64,000 nucleotides of DNA from Lingula anatina (lineage: Eukaryota > Brachiopoda > Lingulata > Lingulida > Lingulidae). The stretch is taken from assembly GCF_001039355.2 (NCBI RefSeq), contig NW_019775380.1, positions 657,640-721,639 on the forward strand, given 5' to 3'. Position numbers and translations under genes: made by a program. The first letter of the stretch is position 1, and every line of letters begins with the position of its first letter. Below, piece by piece: positions 59,299 to 64,000 of this stretch. A model generated the notes under the pieces. It was given only the letters and a program-made list of their open reading frames with translations, made no database searches and was not told where the DNA came from.

Positions 59299-61533
59299 CT
59301 TTTAGTCTTAAAGTATGTACAAAACAAAGATGTTTTCATGAGATACCATAAAGCTCATTTAACAAGAAGGTTGATCCTAGACACCTCCGCAGATAATGAG
59401 AAAGAAGAAAACATGGTGGAATGGTTGAGGGTAATTATTGTATCTCCTTTTGACATAAATGCTTTGCTTTCTAGTTAATTCCATGAAAATATTAACATAG
59501 AAAACAGTACATTCTGATACAATTTTGCTATCTCGAGTATTTTATATGTGAATACATTTAATGTACTATGAACCATTGATTTTGGTACATAAATTAACAA
59601 ACATATCAACCTGCTTTTGACATTTCAGGAAGTTGGCATGCCAGCTGATTATGTAAATAAACTAGCTAGGATGTTCCAAGATATTAAAGTCAGTGAAGAT
59701 TTAAACACTGAATTCAAAGAAGCTCACAGAAACAACAATGAAGGAATTGCAGGTATGTGGTGGCAGTTTTCAGATTTTATCGATGTATATGTAGTAATGT
59801 ATGTTGTAATCCAGTTTGTTGTGGTAACTGAAATAATATTTCTCATAGATATAATTAAGTTTATTCAGTGATTATTTATATATTTGTACTTATCTTTGGT
59901 TCAAAATGCTCCTTTCAGAATCTATAAACATAAAGATATTGAATGCTGGTGCTTGGGCTAGGAGTAGTGACCGTGTTTCTGTGTCCTTGCCCATGGAGCT
60001 AGAAGACTATATACCTGAAGTGGAAGAATTTTACAGATTAAAACACAGTGGAAGAAAACTACAATGGCATCATCTCATGTCAAATGGCATTGTAAGTGGC
60101 ATCAGAGATGAGCAGGACTGTAGTATTAATCTGTAATGAAATGTAACATGATTTTCTTACATTCCTGTATAAGTGTGGTTTTAAACTAATTCACTTGCAC
60201 AGAGCTTTAGAACCTGATGTCTCCAATTGCAGAAAAACTGATTTTATTCTTCGTTCCAGATAACATTTACAAATGAAGTAGGGAAATTTGATGTGGAAGT
60301 GACCACATTTCAAATGGCCGTCCTATTTGCTTGGAACCAGAGGTCCAAGGAGAAGATTACGTATGAAAATTTGAAACTAGCAACTGAACTTCCAGACTCT
60401 GAACTCAGGAGAACACTATGGGTAAGGCAAATCAAAAATAATCTTTTTCTGTACTTATTATATGCCATTTATTATTTTTTAATGGCATTTTTATGTATAT
60501 GAGATTTGATGATGTATATGAGATCGAAAATATATTTTAGAAACTTAAAAATTCATTTAGGCATGAATCAAGTATAATAGTCACTATCCTTGTGTTAATT
60601 TCCCATGTGCGTTTGTTTTACAGAAATAAAAAAATTGCATTTACAAACATAAACAAATTATATTTCAGTCTTTAGTGGCATTTCCAAAGTTAAAAAGACA
60701 GGTGCTATTATGTGAACCCGAGGCTAAATCTCCGAAAGACTTCGGAGATAGCACATTGTTTCATGTTAACCAGCAATTCTCTCTTATGTAAGTGTACTTT
60801 CATAAATTATTTCTTAATAAAATTTGCAGTCTCTTATCTATGCATTAAATACACTGCAACATATGTATTTTTACTTGCAGTTTGTTTGTATGCTCATCAA
60901 AATGTCACAGAAACTAAGCATATTTTTAAAAAAGTGAAAATATTTTCATGCCTCTTTTAAATTTTTGACACAGTATACACCCCAGCTAATGGTATCAATT
61001 CTACTGTGTGTGTACAAACATTTTTTCAGAAAAAATGGCAAAGTACAAAAACGTGGTAAAATCAATGTTATTGGTCGACTGCAACTGTCTACAGAGAAGA
61101 GTAAAGAAGAGGACAATGAAGGAATCGTACAGCTGAGAATACTCAGAGTTCAGGTTAGTGAATGTCTTCAGACTGTTGTAAGAACAATTCATTGATGTTC
61201 ATTTTCTGTCAATCTTCAGTTTTCCTTGGAAATCTTTAAGTATACATTGCATTGTGCCAGAAACTAAGATAAAGTTGACGGAATTAAAATTTTCAGATTT
61301 ATGACATGTTTAGTTGAGATTGTCTTTTCTATTTTCAGGAAGCAATTGTTAAAATCATGAAGATGAGAAAGAAAATAACAAATGCAGCACTTCAGACTGA
61401 ACTGGTTGAAATCCTTAAAAATATGTTTTTGCCATCAAAGAAGATGATAAAAGAACAAATAGAGTGGCTTATTGAACACAAGTATATGAAGAGGGACGAA
61501 GACAACATCAATATGTTTATTTATATGGCATGA
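59299..61533 (+). pseudogene. CUL5: CUL5 exons 12-18, duplicate copy
   Basis: Exons 59299-59430, 59629-59752, 59919-60091, 60260-60421, 60669-60787, 61030-61153 and 61339-61533 repeat CUL5 exons 12-18 with the same lengths, phases and splice sites. All are open, including the neddylation segment and stop. Nearly all exon differences look synonymous, while introns differ at roughly the level of two alleles. No exons 1-11 accompany it. If real, it would allow an alternative but equal C-terminal half; a second haplotype is likelier. Confidence 0.8.
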
Positions 61534-64000
61534 TAACTGCTTCAACATACCACTTCATAGACTTTTTCTTTCATTTATAACCATGACTGGCTAAGAGTTA
61601 ACTTCTGCACTCAATGTTTTACTTATTATACTATTTTCTTCCCATATCCATCAATGACGCAGGGCTGCCATATTGTGACAAATTGCCTCAACAATGACCA
61701 CAGGATATTTATTCATTTACCAAAATATTTTGAAGACAACAAAGATGTGGATGTTGAATTTTCCATGCCTTACTTAATTTTTTATCTATTTTGAGGTTTT
61801 AATATTATATTAATACCATGTTGTTACAAAACCATGGATAGGCATGGAATCCTTTTTATAATTCTCATAATGTATGGTTGTGAGTCAGGGATTGCTCCCT
61901 ACTCTGGCAGCTACTGTCATTCTTTTCATACCAGCATTTTAACCATCAGCTGTAAGATCTTTTATATTCCAGAGCATGTATTTTTTTCATTGTATTAAAA
62001 TGTCTTTGCTTGAATATGACACTAAATGGACCTAATAAGCTATGCTAAATCAAGACACTCAGGTGTTTCATCTGTTTGTTGAATTGTGGTATGTTATTGT
62101 TTCATGCCTAACTTATCTATTCAGAAATAACTGCAAGCCACATTGTTTATCTATTCAGGGACATATCAAACTGTTTAACAGTAAGATGACTTGGTTGGTA
62201 TTTAAGTTTCACAAATACCCTTTCATGTAAAGATGGAAAGTATGTCAGCCTATTTATTTAAACTTTCTTTTTAATTTCACACAGTATGAAGACAAACTGA
62301 TTAAATTGTGAAAACTGACATTATTTGTTTTGATTTAGCATTTGATTCCAGATGAACAGATTTTTGAAATGTTACTTGTGGCTCAGCTTCTTTCAAAGAA
62401 AAGATACTTTTGTGGCAGTCAAACCAATTATTTTACAAGTTTTTATGTTTGAAAATTAAGATTCTAATATCAAAAGAAGCAGCAGAATTTAAATATTTTT
62501 ACTTTTACAGAGACACCATGCCTTCGACAATTTTTTTTTTCGTTGTATAAATTTGTTGCAAAACTCAATGCATTTTTGCTTATGCAATTTTTATACAAAA
62601 TTATTTATTTCAAATTTAAAATAACTATTGAGAGCAATATGAAAAACATGATACATATGTTTTGACCATTTTCACTTACAGACACTAAGTGTCTGTACAC
62701 ATTCTGATCGCTCTGTTTGTCTGTTGCTGTCCATCATGACATTCGCCCCATAACTGCCAAACTCTATTTTTGTTTTACTTTTACTAAATTTACCGAGTTG
62801 CTTTGTTTGGTAAAGAATTATTCATTTTTTTTTTCACAATTTTGGTGACATTCGCCCCATAACCTCCAAATCATATTTTTGTTTTACTTTAAATTTAAGG
62901 ATTGGCCTTGTTTGGTAAAGAGGTAGGTTGCCATTCATCTGTATGATCGGTATACTTTTACACTATTTATTCTGTTTTTTTTTTTTTTTTTTTTTTTTTT
63001 TTCCCCACAATTTTGGTGATGTTCACCCCACAACTGCCAAACTGTATTTTCCTTTTACATTAAATTTACTGAGTGGTTTTGTGGTAAAGAAGCAGGTTGT
63101 TTTTGAAAACCGGCATGATTGGTTTACATTTACAGTAAGAATTTTTTTTATATATTTTATTTTCCACACATTAGCATTTTCAGTGGCTTTTATAGCCCAT
63201 GAAACTGAATTACTTGCTAGTTTTGTAATATCCATGTTACCTGTAGTACGTAATGTAAGAGGGTAAGAGTGATATGCTATTTTAATTATTAACTATTATG
63301 TAATAGTGCATCAAAATTGGCCAAAACATTATTTGGTGCACTCTTTTCTGCATCTGAATGTCTGAATATTTGTCAGCTTTGCTGCCTTGTTTCCTTTATT
63401 GTGTCTGTATATTTGTCAGCTTTGCTGTCTAGTTATGTCCATGTATGGTGGTGGTAATAAGGGGTTAGTTTGTTATTCTCACATTGCTCACCATATAAAA
63501 TCTCACTAAATGGTTTTCTCCAATTTTTCGCCTTTAAAATAACAACACCTTTCATAATGCCGTTCTTGGTGCTGACATTCTGTAGGAAGAAGTAAATAAA
63601 TATGTAACATCACCATAGCACGAATTGCTTTTTATTTTTAAATTAAATTAAATTTAAAAATGAAAATCAGAAATTTTCATGTAATCAAAACAGCTCAGGT
63701 ACAAAGTATAAAATCCTTTATTAAAAACATATAACATTGTCAACTGACATTCCTCAGTTTGCACAATCCTACAAAAATGTTTTCTCAAAACCAAGGAAAA
63801 ATGAAATTACAAAAGGAGAGTTTCTGTTAAAATACAATAGGTCTTTCTTTCACATTACAAACATGTATCCAACTTTCATTGTAAATAAAGGGCTTATTGC
63901 AATGACACAAAAATGTACAATTTGTTTCTATATAGGTTACCACTCTACCAAGGATCAAAGTGGTAATATGTCCAATAGCCCTAACTCCCCAATTGGCCAC
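61534..64000. other. CUL5 downstream copy 2 and window end
   Basis: Repeats 57523-59254 up to about 63275, including the three-unit tandem array and a longer T run near 62982-63002. From 63276 sequence is unique and AT-rich with no coding exon. A reverse-strand AATAAA at 63717-63722 suggests the 3' UTR of a minus-strand gene beyond the window. Confidence 0.5.
63717..63722 (-). terminator. Candidate poly(A) signal of an off-window minus-strand gene
   Basis: TTTATT on the plus strand reads AATAAA on the minus strand. No coding exon of that gene is visible to 64000. Confidence 0.3.

Noticed and set aside
59299-61533. Genuine mutually exclusive C-terminal exons in CUL5
   Set aside because: The copies encode almost the same protein, differ mostly in introns, and are joined by an N; an assembly haplotype duplicate is simpler.

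Overview
This window is animal nuclear DNA: AT-rich and intron-rich, with canonical GT-AG splice sites, AATAAA signals, microsatellites and small inverted-repeat elements. It has no bacterial gene layout. The gene families and the dense MITE-like repeats suggest a highly heterozygous invertebrate, plausibly a marine lophotrochozoan or another non-vertebrate bilaterian. I cannot name the species. Gene models were built by hand from splice signals, reading phase and recalled family resemblance; no search was run.

Layout. (1) 1-12.5 kb: an uncharacterised AT-hook protein gene (- strand) lies head to head with ANAPC11 (+ strand, the RING subunit of the anaphase-promoting complex). The locus is written out more than once, with single-N joins at 937, 5246 and 10628. 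(2) 12.9-22.2 kb: two tandem raftlin-like genes (- strand). (3) 22.9-27.8 kb: a complete 10-exon SLC22-type organic ion transporter (- strand), with a repeat and a 25-N gap in its first intron. (4) 29.7-31.1 kb: SIRT4, a mitochondrial-class sirtuin (- strand). (5) 34.4-45.7 kb: a transgelin/calponin-like gene (+ strand) with alternative exon 2, exon 3 and terminal exons, a TATA box and an intronic CArG box. (6) 47.8-50.5 kb: prefoldin subunit 3 (VBP1, - strand), divergent from (7) CUL5 (+ strand, 18 coding exons, 50.8-57.5 kb). The last seven CUL5 exons are repeated at 59.3-61.5 kb after a single N at 59255. (8) 63.3-64 kb: no coding exon, but a reverse-strand AATAAA suggests the 3' end of a further gene.

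The strongest biology is the phase-locked exon choice in the transgelin-like gene: two exon 2s, two exon 3s and three last exons with separate poly(A) regions. Other points are the raftlin-like tandem pair, with a near-identical exon 2 and repeated 5' splice-site segments; a piggyBac-like non-autonomous element present in one copy and absent from the other; and a 155-bp near-perfect hairpin with TA target sites inside CUL5. The strongest technical signal is that all four single Ns sit at boundaries of duplicated sequence. This points to unmerged haplotypes or contig ends rather than true tandem duplication, so copy number of ANAPC11, the AT-hook gene and CUL5 should not be taken from this window.
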